23,577 nucleotides of DNA, from the NCBI GenBank assembly GCA_964058845.1, contig CAXKVR010000396.1, positions 1-23,577 of the forward strand, given 5' to 3'. Of the stretch, positions 1 to 9,009 are shown one piece after another. Origin of the DNA: Carex sylvatica. Taxonomy: Eukaryota; Streptophyta; Magnoliopsida; Poales; Cyperaceae. How positions within the stretch are numbered: position 1 is the first letter of the stretch; each line of letters begins with the position of its first letter. The notes beneath the pieces are model-generated. The model searched no databases. It was not told where the DNA came from and saw only the letters and a program-made list of their open reading frames with translations. Made by a program: the position numbers and the translations under genes.

Positions 1-980
1 GTCACTAACTGAGGTAATTAGCAGGAACACTAATTAACCGTTACAAGGTTAGTATGTGGATTAAAAGATGGTCAAGTTTTACAGACCACTGACAAGAGAT
101 GTCATTTTAATCACATAGATACATGTTCTAGGAACATGGTATTTGACAGACCCCGAATGAAACATTAAATGGAATTGTGTATGTGTCATTAATGTTTTCA
201 TTCAGTGTTAAGTTCTAAAGTATGAGGTATTCATCTTTCCTACTAAGAAATGTGTATGTGTGATTGTTATCTAACGCTGTCGGTAAAACGCAGTTATAAC
301 GGTAGCTTTTCGGTACACATAACTTAGCTGAGGTAGTGATGGTTTACCAAAAGTACTATTGTCCCTCGTATCTCTATACGAGCTATAGCATCACTGGGCC
401 CCTTGATAGAGTAAGATCATCTGCTAGCGGTATAATTACAAGAGTAATTATATTTGATAATCTGCTCAAGATCAAGAAAAGATTAAGTTTGCAAGGATGA
501 CACACACCTACCTTGAAACTGATCTGATAGCTATGAGACGAAAGAACTGACACGAGTAAAATAGTTTACTGGATCGTGATATTGTACAGTACAGCATCAT
601 CTGTGTAATTGGATGGTCATGACGCGTTATGCCAGATGCCTCTCATGATTATAGAAGTTAAAACAGTTTTAATTCTATTTACCAACATAACACAGATCCT
701 ATTGGGTCACACCGTATAGGAGCTAATCGGAGAATCTTATTGATTAATTATAAATTGATTATAATTAATATTAAGATGGTTATAATTAATTATACATGAT
801 ATAATTAAATTATAAATGTCATATAAATTGGCAAAGCAAAAACAAAAGGTTAATTTATAAACGTACCCGTTACGTTGTATAAAAGTTACCGAAACAACAA
901 ACCGCAAGAAATATAATTGTTCAGAATAATTATACGGATGTTAAATTAAATTTGGGCCAAGGGCATTTTGGTCTTTTTAC

Positions 981-1030
981 ACATGACATGTCATCATCCT
1001 TATCCACATGACATGTCATCATCCTTATCC
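981..1030. repeat. Perfect 25-bp tandem duplication
   Basis: Two identical adjacent 25-bp units (981-1005 and 1006-1030), each containing ACATGACATGTCATCATCC. The unit holds a small palindrome, ATGACATGTCAT. It lies about 75-120 bp upstream of the TATA box at 1103. Confidence 0.95.
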
Positions 1031-1034
1031 ATTC

Positions 1035-1079
1035 AATGGCATTTCCGTAAATGGCATTTTGGTAAATGGCATTTCCGTA
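1035..1079. repeat. Three 15-bp tandem units
   Basis: Units 1035-1049, 1050-1064 and 1065-1079. The first and third are identical (AATGGCATTTCCGTA); the middle one has TTGG in place of TCCG. The array follows the 25-bp duplication almost directly, so the whole proximal upstream region of the TATA box is built of short tandem repeats. Confidence 0.85.
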
Positions 1080-1102
1080 ATTCCTAAACCTCCTCAAATG
1101 CC

Positions 1103-1110
1103 TATAAATA
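1103..1110 (+). promoter_or_regulatory. TATA box (TATAAATA)
   Basis: The consensus plant TATA box TATAAATA is followed by a purine-rich stretch (GAGGGGTGAGGG) and then a plausible start region about 30 bp downstream. It could drive the FRS gene 630 bp away through a long leader, or belong to an LTR. It is supported by motif match only. Confidence 0.45.
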
Positions 1111-1734
1111 GAGGGGTGAGGGTAGAGAGAAAAGTTGCTAATTCACATCGTATCGGATTGTCAGATCGATTCGAGTTTCTATTTTTCTCTCTTTTTCGGT
1201 TGCGATAGTTTACGGGATTCGGGATTCGGAAATAATAGATTTGCGAAAGTCGCGGTATTTCTGTTTTTGCTTATTAGCGAATCGGAATAACTGCGGGTCG
1301 TGAATAGTGTTATTTCGTCCTTTTCTCGGTGAATAGTGTTTTTGCAGAAAACCGCGGTTTACGGTATTTCTGGCAATAAGAAATAAACCGCTCTCTGGTT
1401 AGTCCTGGTGGATAACCGATAGAGGTATCACACGTGTGATACTCCGAGACGAGTCATTCCCTGGTGTAGCTCTTCTCGCTCGGTCTGCTTTCCAATCAGA
1501 ATTTGGAAACAAGGTATATACAAGTTATATTAATCTATTTAACTGGTAAGTAGATTAATGTTTTAGAAATCAATTATGGAGTAGATCTGTAAAAGGATTA
1601 AATAGGGTTCTGATGTCAAAGGAATACGGAAGGTGGACCCCTTGGAATGTTTCCTGACATACCCCGTTTAATCCTTGGATTAAGATTAGAAGTAAAATTT
1701 TTGTTTTACGTTCTTTCCGCACTTAATCAAATCA

Positions 1735-3636
1735 ATGGGTTTGAACTGTCAAAACCCCAACATGGCTAGCCCTAGAAGTGCTGGTAACTTAAGAAACCAC
1801 AAGCATATGTCTTCTCTTACAAAAAACCTTGTAGAAAAATTTAGTGAGGCAGGGCTTCCTACCGGTAGAGTATCGGATATTTTGAATGATGAACCCGGTG
1901 TTAACTTTTCAAGTAGAGATTGTTGGAATCATGTGAGAAATCTAAGAATAATGAATTTGGATATGGGTGATGCGGAGAGTGTTTTTCATTATTGTAGAAC
2001 AAAGCAAGCTCAAGATCCGAATTTCTATTATGAAATTTTTCTTGACAAAGATTCCCGAATGGTCAATTTCTTTTGGGTGGACTCTAGAGCATGATTATGT
2101 TATGAACGTTTTGGAGATGTGGTGGTGTTTGACACTACTTACAAAACCAACAAATATTGCATGCCACTAGCTCTCTTTGTAGGTGTCAACAACCATTTGC
2201 AATCCATATTGTTTGATTTTGCTTTGTTGCAAGATGAAACAGAAGAATCATTCGAGTGGTTGTTTAGAACTTGGTTAGATGCAATGAATGGTAAGGCGCC
2301 TATAACAATTCTCACCGATCAAGATAAAGCCATTGGGAATATGGTGAAGAAAGTTTTTTCAACAACTACTCATAGATTATGTCTTTGGCATATCATGAAG
2401 AAGTTTCCTGAAAAATATGGAAATCTTTACAAGAAGAAGTCACCATTCAAGAAGGACACGAAGGCATGCTTATATCAATCAATCACAATTGAGGAGTTTG
2501 AAAGAGAGTGGAATGCAATTATGGCAAGGTACATTTTGTATAATCTATTATTTTTTGACATCTTATTATTAGTCTAGTACTATAAATTTATATTGTTCAA
2601 TTTTATGTCAAGGTACAATTTGGTGGGTGAAACATGGCTTCAACAAATTTATGAAATTCGGAATTTTTGGATTCCCATTTATAACCGAACGGTGTTTTCT
2701 GCTGGTATGAGTACCACACAACGTGTCGAGAGTATGCACTCTTTCTTTGATTCCTTTGTGCATAGTGGTACAACTTTGCGAGAATTTGTTGCCAAGTATG
2801 AACAAGCCCTTATGCGTAGATACATGGATGAGAATCGGGAACACTATGCCTCTAAGCACATGCATCCTGTCCCTAAAGGAAGACCTCCAATAGCTGAACA
2901 TGCCGCAATAGTGTACACAAGAAACATCTTCAACAAGTTTGAGAATGAAGTCGAAGAGAGCAACCGATTTACCAAGAAAAAGTTCGAGAAAAATGGTTTT
3001 GATTACACCTACCTTGTGTCACATAACCTAGACCCAAATCAGAAGTTTAGGGTTTCTATCAACACATCTTCGAGGGACGCTTCATGTGAGTGCCATCTTT
3101 TTGAGTTTAAAGGTATCTTATGTCGACACATATTAGCAATATTTCAAAAGAAAGATGTACAACAAATACCTCACAAATACATTCTTCCAAGATGGACCAA
3201 AGAGGCAGCCGATGACATTCCTGTTCCTATAATGGTAGAGACGGATAAGTCGTCTTTGATGCGCACAATGCACTTTCACCGCAAAGCAAATCTTTTGTTA
3301 TCTTGCTTGCATGAATGTGATGGAGCTTATCAATTGATTATGGATGCAATGGACAAAGCATATGAAGAGGTTTTAAAATTGAAGAATTCTACCAAAGAAG
3401 TCAATGAAGTGGAAGAAAGCAGACTCGATGCTCCCCATATCTCTATTGCTGATCCACAAGTCTCAAAAACAAAAGGACGCACAAAAGTACGCCCAGAAGA
3501 GGTTTCAAGCAATTGAAGGTTGAAAGGTGGTTTCGAAGTAGGTATGACTCTTGCCAAAAAACAAAAAAGAAAATGTGGTAATTGTAATGAACTTGGTCAC
3601 TATAGTACAACTTGCAAAAATGGGTTAGATTCCTAG
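1735..3636 (+). pseudogene. FAR1-related (FRS) / MULE transposase-like pseudogene
   Basis: FRS proteins are plant transcription regulators domesticated from Mutator-like transposases. Exon 1 (1735-2528) reads from the linker after the FAR1 zinc finger (ASPRSAGNLRNHK) into the MULE domain. Visible MULE residues are Asp133 in FDTTY, the Asp pair in LTDQDKA, a CX2H motif in CLWHIMKKF, and the catalytic-type Glu in QRVESMHSFF at 2728-2730. Exon 2 begins at 2613. A SWIM zinc finger (CECHLFEFKGILCRH, 3085-3129) follows, and a CCHC zinc knuckle (CGNCNELGHYSTTC, 3574-3615) ends at TAG 3634-3636. Breaks: an in-frame TGA at 2092-2094 between WVDSRA and the FGDVVVFDTTY block, and a stretch at about 3488-3517 that makes sense only in another frame (AQKRFQAIE) before the original frame resumes. 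The N-terminal FAR1 DNA-binding finger was not found upstream, so the gene also appears 5'-truncated. No flanking Mutator inverted repeats were seen, so it is probably a dead FRS-type gene rather than a complete transposon. Confidence 0.85.
2529..2612 (+). other. 84-bp intron of the FRS pseudogene
   Basis: Coding similarity runs continuously from WNAIMAR to YNLVGETWLQ if 2529-2612 is removed. The boundaries are AAG|GTACAT and GTCAAG|GTACAA, the intron is very AT-rich, and it contains in-frame stops. The same 9-mer CAAGGTACA spans both exon-intron junctions (2525-2533 and 2609-2617). The splice is inferred from the reading frame, not from transcript data. Confidence 0.75.
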
Positions 3637-4726
3637 GATATTTAACTTTTTCGCTTCTTGTATAGATTTTGAATGTAGAGGAATAGATTTTGTATGAATG
3701 CTAAAGTGAATGCTAAAGTTAATCTATTTTGTTATCTTAATCTATTTTGAAAATTAGGGACTGACAAGCATGTTAAATCACCACTCTATGCAATGATAGG
3801 ATCATGTTAAATCCAATGATTCAATGCCCTATGATCACTTCTTAAACCACCACTCTATGCAGAGATGTGTGAGAAATGTAATTATGCAAATTAAAGGGTC
3901 TGAACTGCAAAAATACCCTTTTCTGGAAAAATTTCAGTGATTGAAAACTGACCAGACCTTAAAGACACCATGCACAACTCATGTGCCATCATACCGATAC
4001 ATGTACATGGCTGTACCAGCACCAAGCATAGACAAACACCAAGCATAGACAAAGTCTAAAGCAATGCTGTTGTATGATCAAAACAACCCCTAAATAGGAA
4101 ATAAATGGAAAAGCACAGCTCTAATTCAAATCTGTCCGAACTGCTACACCTACATGTAAAGGACACCCAGATGGACACACTCAAAAAAAAAATTCTTGAT
4201 TTGAAATTTTCTGTGATTTATAATCAATTTTAGAAGTTCATCTTTTGAAACTAGGACTGGTACAGAAAAAAAAACTGCTAGTGACCTGCTACCTATTACT
4301 CACTAAATATACTATTCACCATAGCAAACTGTCTGTTTCTGTGCCTATATGCGGTAACGGTATGGATGAGGGTATCACAGGCGCTAAGATAACAGACTTA
4401 TGACCCCTGGAGCGTCATTAGAGGAAGTGTGGTGCAAATCTTGAGATTTCTTAAAAATGCAAGGGGTTATGGGTATAAAACAGTGGGCTGGTATAAAACC
4501 TCAATTGTGATTGAATATACAAAAAAATTGATCTTGGGTCTTTTGGAGCAGTTGTTTTTTTTTTTTTTTTTGCATTTTTTTCTTCTTTTTACATTTTATT
4601 TCAGTAAGACTTGATGTTTTGACTATGTAAGAAAATTGTTTGAACTGCGTCAAAGCTGCTGATCTCTGTTTAGGCAGGAGCTGGTAATATTCAAACTGAA
4701 ATTTTTGATAAGAGGAATTTTTGAAT
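3637..4726. other. Intergenic, no gene seen
   Basis: Only small repeats are visible. There are two nearly identical CCACTCTATGCA words (about 3780 and 3848), a perfect 17-bp tandem pair at 4020-4036 and 4037-4053 (CACCAAGCATAGACAAA), and a 17-T run at 4555-4571. Short open frames here carry no recognisable domain; the one containing poly-lysine is simply the T run read backwards. Confidence 0.7.
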
Positions 4727-4732
4727 TTTATT
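4727..4732 (-). terminator. Candidate polyadenylation signal AATAAA
   Basis: AATAAA is present on the minus strand about 315 nt downstream of the stop codon of the candidate terminal exon at 5047-5097. It would give that exon a normal-length plant 3' UTR. By itself the motif is weak in AT-rich DNA. Confidence 0.3.
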
Positions 4733-5046
4733 GATACCAACCATATCATACAATGTATAAACTACGCTATTTATACATGCTTAGGCTACATAGCGCCAGA
4801 GATGAAGGAAATGGAAATGATGTAACAGGATAGTCAAAATTGAAATCTTGCACATGCACTTCATTAAAATAAAATAAACAAGGACATATCTAGTTTTACA
4901 AATCTGATTATTGAACCCTTACACAATGAATAAAACAACAAAGCAAAAATATTCATAAGCTGAAAATTGTTTTTTTTTTCTTCAACAGCGCTCTCTGGCC
5001 TTGTAAAACTTCAAACACTAATATGGTAAAACTAGCCCAATTAACT

Positions 5047-5097
5047 TCAACAATTCATTTTAACTTCTCCAAACATTTCTTTCATAGTCAGATTATC
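5047..5097 (-). CDS. Candidate terminal exon of an unidentified small gene
   Basis: On the minus strand a strong polypyrimidine tract and acceptor (TTTTTTCTTTTCAG) is followed by a clean 16-codon frame, DNLTMKEMFGEVKMNC, and a TGA at 5049-5047. A roughly 0.3 kb AT-rich tail and an AATAAA follow. The peptide looks protein-like rather than random AT translation, but I do not recognise the family. I could not find upstream exons between 5100 and 6060, although a GC-rich, CT-repeat leader-like stretch sits at 5690-6050 on the same strand. It may be the end of a short gene, a long non-coding RNA, or a decayed gene whose other exons are lost. Confidence 0.3.
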   Translation of the reverse strand, partial: DNLTMKEMFGEVKMNC

Positions 5098-5689
5098 CTG
5101 AAAAGAAAAAAGATCAAGAATATACATAAAATAGTTGCAATGAATGAAAGTGATGATAATATGAGGTATGTATTTGTGCTCGCCATTTAAACTTGTCATT
5201 CTTAGTTAATTTATGAAGACTAAGGTTTATGTATTTGTGCTACCCATTTAAAAGTGCAAACATTTAAGATCAATTTACTTGATACAAGATAACATTCTAC
5301 TGGTAACAGTTGAGCCTTTAAAATATTTAGCATGAATATTAGCACTTTTCATGTCCAGTACCAGTAAAAGTTGAGCCTGTTGTTCATGTACTATTTCATT
5401 TTATGGTATTAAATTAAGTGCTGCTTCCCATTTTGAAAGGAGTTTTTTATAACTTCCCAGACTACAATCATATTCATATGATCCAAAATATAATATTATC
5501 GGAGGAATTTATACATAAGAAAATAATTCTTCTTGAGGGTTAACATAGGATCTTGGCTTTTTAAAATCAATATACAGTAGTACTGGTACAAAAAATTTGA
5601 AGTTCCGTCACTTCTCTTAAATTACAAAAAAGCATCTATAGAATAAAAAATCGAAACCTCTGCATGTTCAATTTCTTGAGATTGGAGCG

Positions 5690-6060
5690 ACTAAAAAAGA
5701 AACCTCGTCTTTTTCACTGGATTGTGAATCTAGATATATTTCCACCGAGTGGTTAGGGTTTATTTCAGTGGGTAACCGAGTGGTTAGGGTTTATTTAAGA
5801 CCTTCGACGGCAGAGAGATAGGTGAGGTGCGGAGGAAATTGAAAAGTAAGCGTCGATTCAGGACATCGGGGCGAAGTCGGGTGCGAGCGAGAGCAGCTCA
5901 GGAGAGAGGAGGATTCGGTGCGGCGCCAAGAGAGGATAGGTGAGGTTGTGGAGGAGAAGATTGGGTCGGGGCGAGAGAGGACAGGGTGCCTTCTAGGTTT
6001 TCGCTGCTTGAGAATTTTTGCGAGAGAGAGAGAGAGGGGTCCGGAGTTCGTCTATTTCAT
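5690..6060 (-). other. GC-rich leader-like island
   Basis: This stretch is distinctly GC-richer than its surroundings and strongly purine-biased on the plus strand. Read on the minus strand it starts with a CTCTCTCTCTCTC tract near 6020-6035 and continues pyrimidine-rich, much like a plant 5' UTR and proximal transcribed region. No usable open frame was found: the only minus-strand ATG within the island is followed at once by TGA. It could be the start of the minus-strand unit whose candidate last exon is at 5047-5097. Confidence 0.35.
5745..5796 (-). promoter_or_regulatory. Duplicated telo-box motif
   Basis: Two perfect 21-bp copies (5745-5765 and 5776-5796) contain GGTTAGGGTTTATTT, which on the minus strand reads AAATAAACCCTAACC. 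AAACCCTAA is the plant telo-box, known from promoters and 5' leaders of ribosomal-protein and other growth genes. Here it lies at the edge of the GC-rich leader-like island. Function is inferred from the motif only. Confidence 0.5.
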
Positions 6061-6300
6061 AACTGGATGCCTCCATTAGATTTAAAATTTGAGAGTTTAT
6101 TTAACTGGACGTGTCCAGTCCATAGAGAGAAATTTCAGCGATAAATTTTTATAGATGTGCACTATTTTTAAAGCAGATCCAAAGATCAATAAATAGTGTC
6201 AAAATGTTGTAACTCAGAATTGTTGTAAGTGGATCCCTCCTCATTATTAAATTGAGCTATAAATCCAAGTCCACAACTGACTAGCCAATGGGCAAGTCAG
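6061..6300. other. Intergenic with an isolated MITE end
   Basis: The 20 bp at 6223-6242 (TTGTAAGTGGATCCCTCCTC) match the right terminal inverted repeat of the MITE at 19059-19467 at 18 of 20 positions. No partner terminus was found upstream in 5900-6200, so this is probably a truncated or diverged copy of the same family. The rest of the interval shows nothing else. Confidence 0.55.
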
Positions 6301-6420
6301 AAATAAGTGAGAAACTGTTTCATTCGAATCACAAAAAAATATAATGTTGATATGTTGAAATAAGTGAGAAACATAATGTTGATATGTTTCATTCGAATCA
6401 CAAAGAAATAAGTGAGAAAC
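6301..6420. repeat. Local short-period repeats
   Basis: The word AAATAAGTGAGAAAC occurs three times (6301-6315, 6358-6372, 6406-6420). It is interleaved with two copies of GTTTCATTCGAATCACAAA and two of ATAATGTTGATATGTT. The pattern looks like overlapping slippage duplications rather than a mobile element. Confidence 0.85.
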
Positions 6421-7401
6421 TGTTTTATTTGAATTTAGAATAACAACTGTAATTTTTTTTGGATCGCAGCAGATTTATTTTTTATTTCCTAAATGTGGAT
6501 ATGTTGTAGTATCCGAGTGATTTGGAAGTAAACAGTCCCGATGAGATCAGGGTTATTGTTAAAAGATAAGCCAATTGACAATCAAATACCTCCAACACTT
6601 TTGAAAGATAACGTTTTTTTTAAGATTATTTTGTGCGTCCACTAATGAAGTGTCCCACATGTGCAAATCACATATTAAAAGTTTCTAATAAAGAATGATT
6701 AGTGTGCAAATTTTCTAAATATCTTATATACTTCCCACAATGTCGTCATCTTCGAGATGGACCATGTTTATATATATTTTCCACATGTCGCCATGTTCTG
6801 ATTAAATATTTTGTACGCATATAATTCAAATTTCAAGCATCTTCATTCTTGTACATATACATATACATATACATACTCATACTATATACGTAGATGTCCT
6901 GATCCGCCAACAGTTATAATTGAAAGATAAAATTTTAAATTTAATATCAGTTATCCAATAAAATAATCTTTCTTCTTTTAATTAATTGCATATTTTTTTA
7001 CGTATAAAAATCTAAATTTACTTAGAAACATACTCGCCACACATACTGTCACATGATATGTTACAATTAAAATTGAATAGAGAACAAAATTAGAGAGAAA
7101 ATTAATTTATTAATTTTCTTATTTCTCCTCTCCAGCTATCTCTCATTCCTTATTTTCTTATTTAAGAATCATGATGGATGATCAATTTATTTTTAAGAAT
7201 ATCAAATACTGATATCTTTTAAAAATATTTTATCATCATTTGATATCTCTAAATTTAATACATTACTCAATTTAAGCTATATTGATTTTTTTTTTAATTT
7301 TACTTATTCAATTTTGATAAGATAAAATATTCATTTTATTAGTATGTTCAGGTTTGTTCCTTTTAACAACACCAATTTTTTTAAGGCTCCGATAATTGTC
7401 C
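6421..7401. other. AT-rich intergenic, no gene seen
   Basis: No coding or RNA gene is supported. The interval contains an ACATAT-type microsatellite at 6853-6876 and long A/T runs. Confidence 0.7.
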
Positions 7402-7607
7402 ATTCACTCTCATCCCTCCATTATTCTCCTAATTTTATTTGTTCAATCTCGTCTACATTTCTCATGATCTATAAGAAATTTTACGAATCTAAAACTACGA
7501 ACGTCTTCTACGCAATTTTATCTTTCAAATAAGACCCATTATGACATACTTTCGAGCTCGTCATCATGCAAGTATTTATACCTCGTCATTTAAGTATTTA
7601 TACCTAG
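7402..7607 (-). repeat. Repeat family copy A (inverted)
   Basis: The reverse complement of this stretch aligns over most of its length to the copies at 7751-7985 and 8162-8396. Shared blocks include CTCACTCTCAT-like ends, GATCTATAAGAAATTTT, GCAATTTTATCTTTCAAAT and repeated AAGTATTTATACC words. With copy B it forms a large inverted repeat around a roughly 140-bp spacer, as in a foldback or MITE arrangement. Confidence 0.7.
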
Positions 7608-7750
7608 TATTTTACACATATGACACTGCTGACACTTAAAAATATTAATATCAATTATTACAAGTATTTATACCTATGTTGTCAACTATGTTTGTTAGAG
7701 AAAGGTTGACGCAGGAATGGTTAGAAAAGGTTGATGCGGAGATGAGGGGT

Positions 7751-7985
7751 CCACAATTGGGGATAAATACTTACAAGTATATGTATAAATACTTGCACGA
7801 TGAGGTATAAATACTTGTGTGACGATGAGCCCAAAAGTATGTCATCATGTATCTCATTTGAAAGATAAAATTGCGTAAAATATGTTATTGGTTTTAGATT
7901 TACAAAATTTCTTATAGATCGTGAGAAATGTGAACGATATTGAATAAAAAGAAAAAAAAAATTCACCTCTAAAAATGTGTATGAT
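7751..7985 (+). repeat. Repeat family copy B
   Basis: This is a direct copy relative to 8162-8396 and inverted relative to 7402-7607. Recognisable blocks in order are GGTATAAATACTTGTGTGAC, GTATGTCATCATG, TCTCATTTGAAAGATAAAAT and TAGATCGTGAGAAAT. It is preceded by a short imperfect repeat (about 7700-7745) with GGTTGACGCAGGA and GGTTGATGCGGA. Open frames inside it are by-products of the repeat and show no domain. Confidence 0.75.
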
Positions 7986-8161
7986 TCTTCTCCCCATGTA
8001 GTTTGAGTGGCCCCCTATATAGTCCTATCAAGTTAAACATGTAAGTATTAATTTATTATTTTGCAAGTATTTATACCTATGAATTTAATTAAACTTGAAA
8101 GACTAGTGTTTTGAATAAATTTATTTAAACTAGTTAGTTAAGTTAGTTTATGGAAATTAAA

Positions 8162-8396
8162 TACGATTGAGGATAAATATTTATAAGTATAGGTATAAAT
8201 ACTTGCACAATGAGGTATAAATACTTGTGTGACGATGAGTCTGAAAGTATGTCATCATGGATCTCATTTGAAAGATAAAATTGTGTAGAATACGTTCGTA
8301 GTTTTAAATTTGCAAAATTCCTCATAGATCGTAAGAAATATGGACGATATAGAAAAAAAAAACCATCACTAAAAAGGTGTAAGATGAGAGTGAAGA
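8162..8396 (+). repeat. Repeat family copy C
   Basis: This copy is clearly related to copy B about 411 bp upstream, in the same orientation, with scattered substitutions. It ends in AAAAGGTGTAAGATGAGAGTG, matching the reverse complement of the start of copy A, so that end is probably one terminus of the element. No transposase coding region is present, so the family is non-autonomous or simply duplicated. Confidence 0.75.
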
Positions 8397-9009
8397 GATT
8401 TATATAATTATTAATTTTTATTTTTGACGCAACACTTCAAATATTTTAATTGTTTAACAAATCTGTCCTTTATTAATTATTTCCTTCTAGAACTAAATAT
8501 TTCTCTTATATTAATGTCCACCATGATTTCTTTCTCTGTTTATTTATCTTTTGTGAAAATCAAAATCATAGATATATTACCATATAATATATGGCAGGGT
8601 CTTATAGCAAAAGTGAAAAAAATAAACAATAAAATAATTAGATAACTATTTCATGTTCCGTATGTGACTATTTTATTTCCTTCTTCTTCTCAAAAGAAAT
8701 TGTCCCAGTTCTTCATAAATTACTGAACTTCAATCCGGTCCAATCGATCATATTATCTTCTTCTTCATCTGTTTAATTCAAATGATTGCAAAACAGAAAT
8801 TATAATGTTTCTTTCAATATTTAAATACACATATAGATTTAAAAATACACAACTAAAAAGAATAATTTAAAAAATTTCAAGCAATATAATTATGATGTTC
8901 TGAAATACATATACCATATTATTTATTGAACTTATATAAAAAAAATAAAGACCAAGATAATAGATTGATTTATAAAATGAAACAATTTTATTTTGTTTGT
9001 AATCCCAAC
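8397..9009. other. AT-rich intergenic, no gene seen
   Basis: A short open frame at 8424-8645 has a hydrophobic, low-complexity translation typical of AT-rich DNA. No RNA gene or clear repeat was recognised. Confidence 0.65.

Larger units (their letters stand above)
1..1734. other. Non-coding 5' region, possibly LTR-like
   Basis: No convincing coding region is visible on either strand. An AT-rich, partly palindromic stretch (about 735-825, many TTATAATTAAT-type words) is followed by short tandem repeats, a TATA box at 1103, and a leader-like stretch with GC-richer sequence to about 1490. The overall plan (TATA box, transcribed leader, then sequence running straight into another element) resembles a plant LTR or a 5' regulatory region. 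No TG...CA ends, target duplication, primer-binding site or second LTR could be identified, so the LTR reading is only a guess. It could equally be the promoter and 5' UTR of the FRS gene that follows. Confidence 0.3.

Noticed and set aside
1735..3636. A complete autonomous Mutator-like transposon
   Set aside because: No terminal inverted repeats or 9-bp flanking duplication were found around the gene, and the 5' DNA-binding region is missing.
4501..4749. 82-codon minus-strand frame with poly-lysine
   Set aside because: The lysine run is the 17-T tract and a neighbouring T-rich stretch read on the other strand. The rest is AT-rich noise.
7402..8396. CRISPR-like array from the repeated 13-mer
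   Set aside because: The repeats occur in both orientations with irregular spacing in plant nuclear DNA; this is a transposon-type repeat, not CRISPR.
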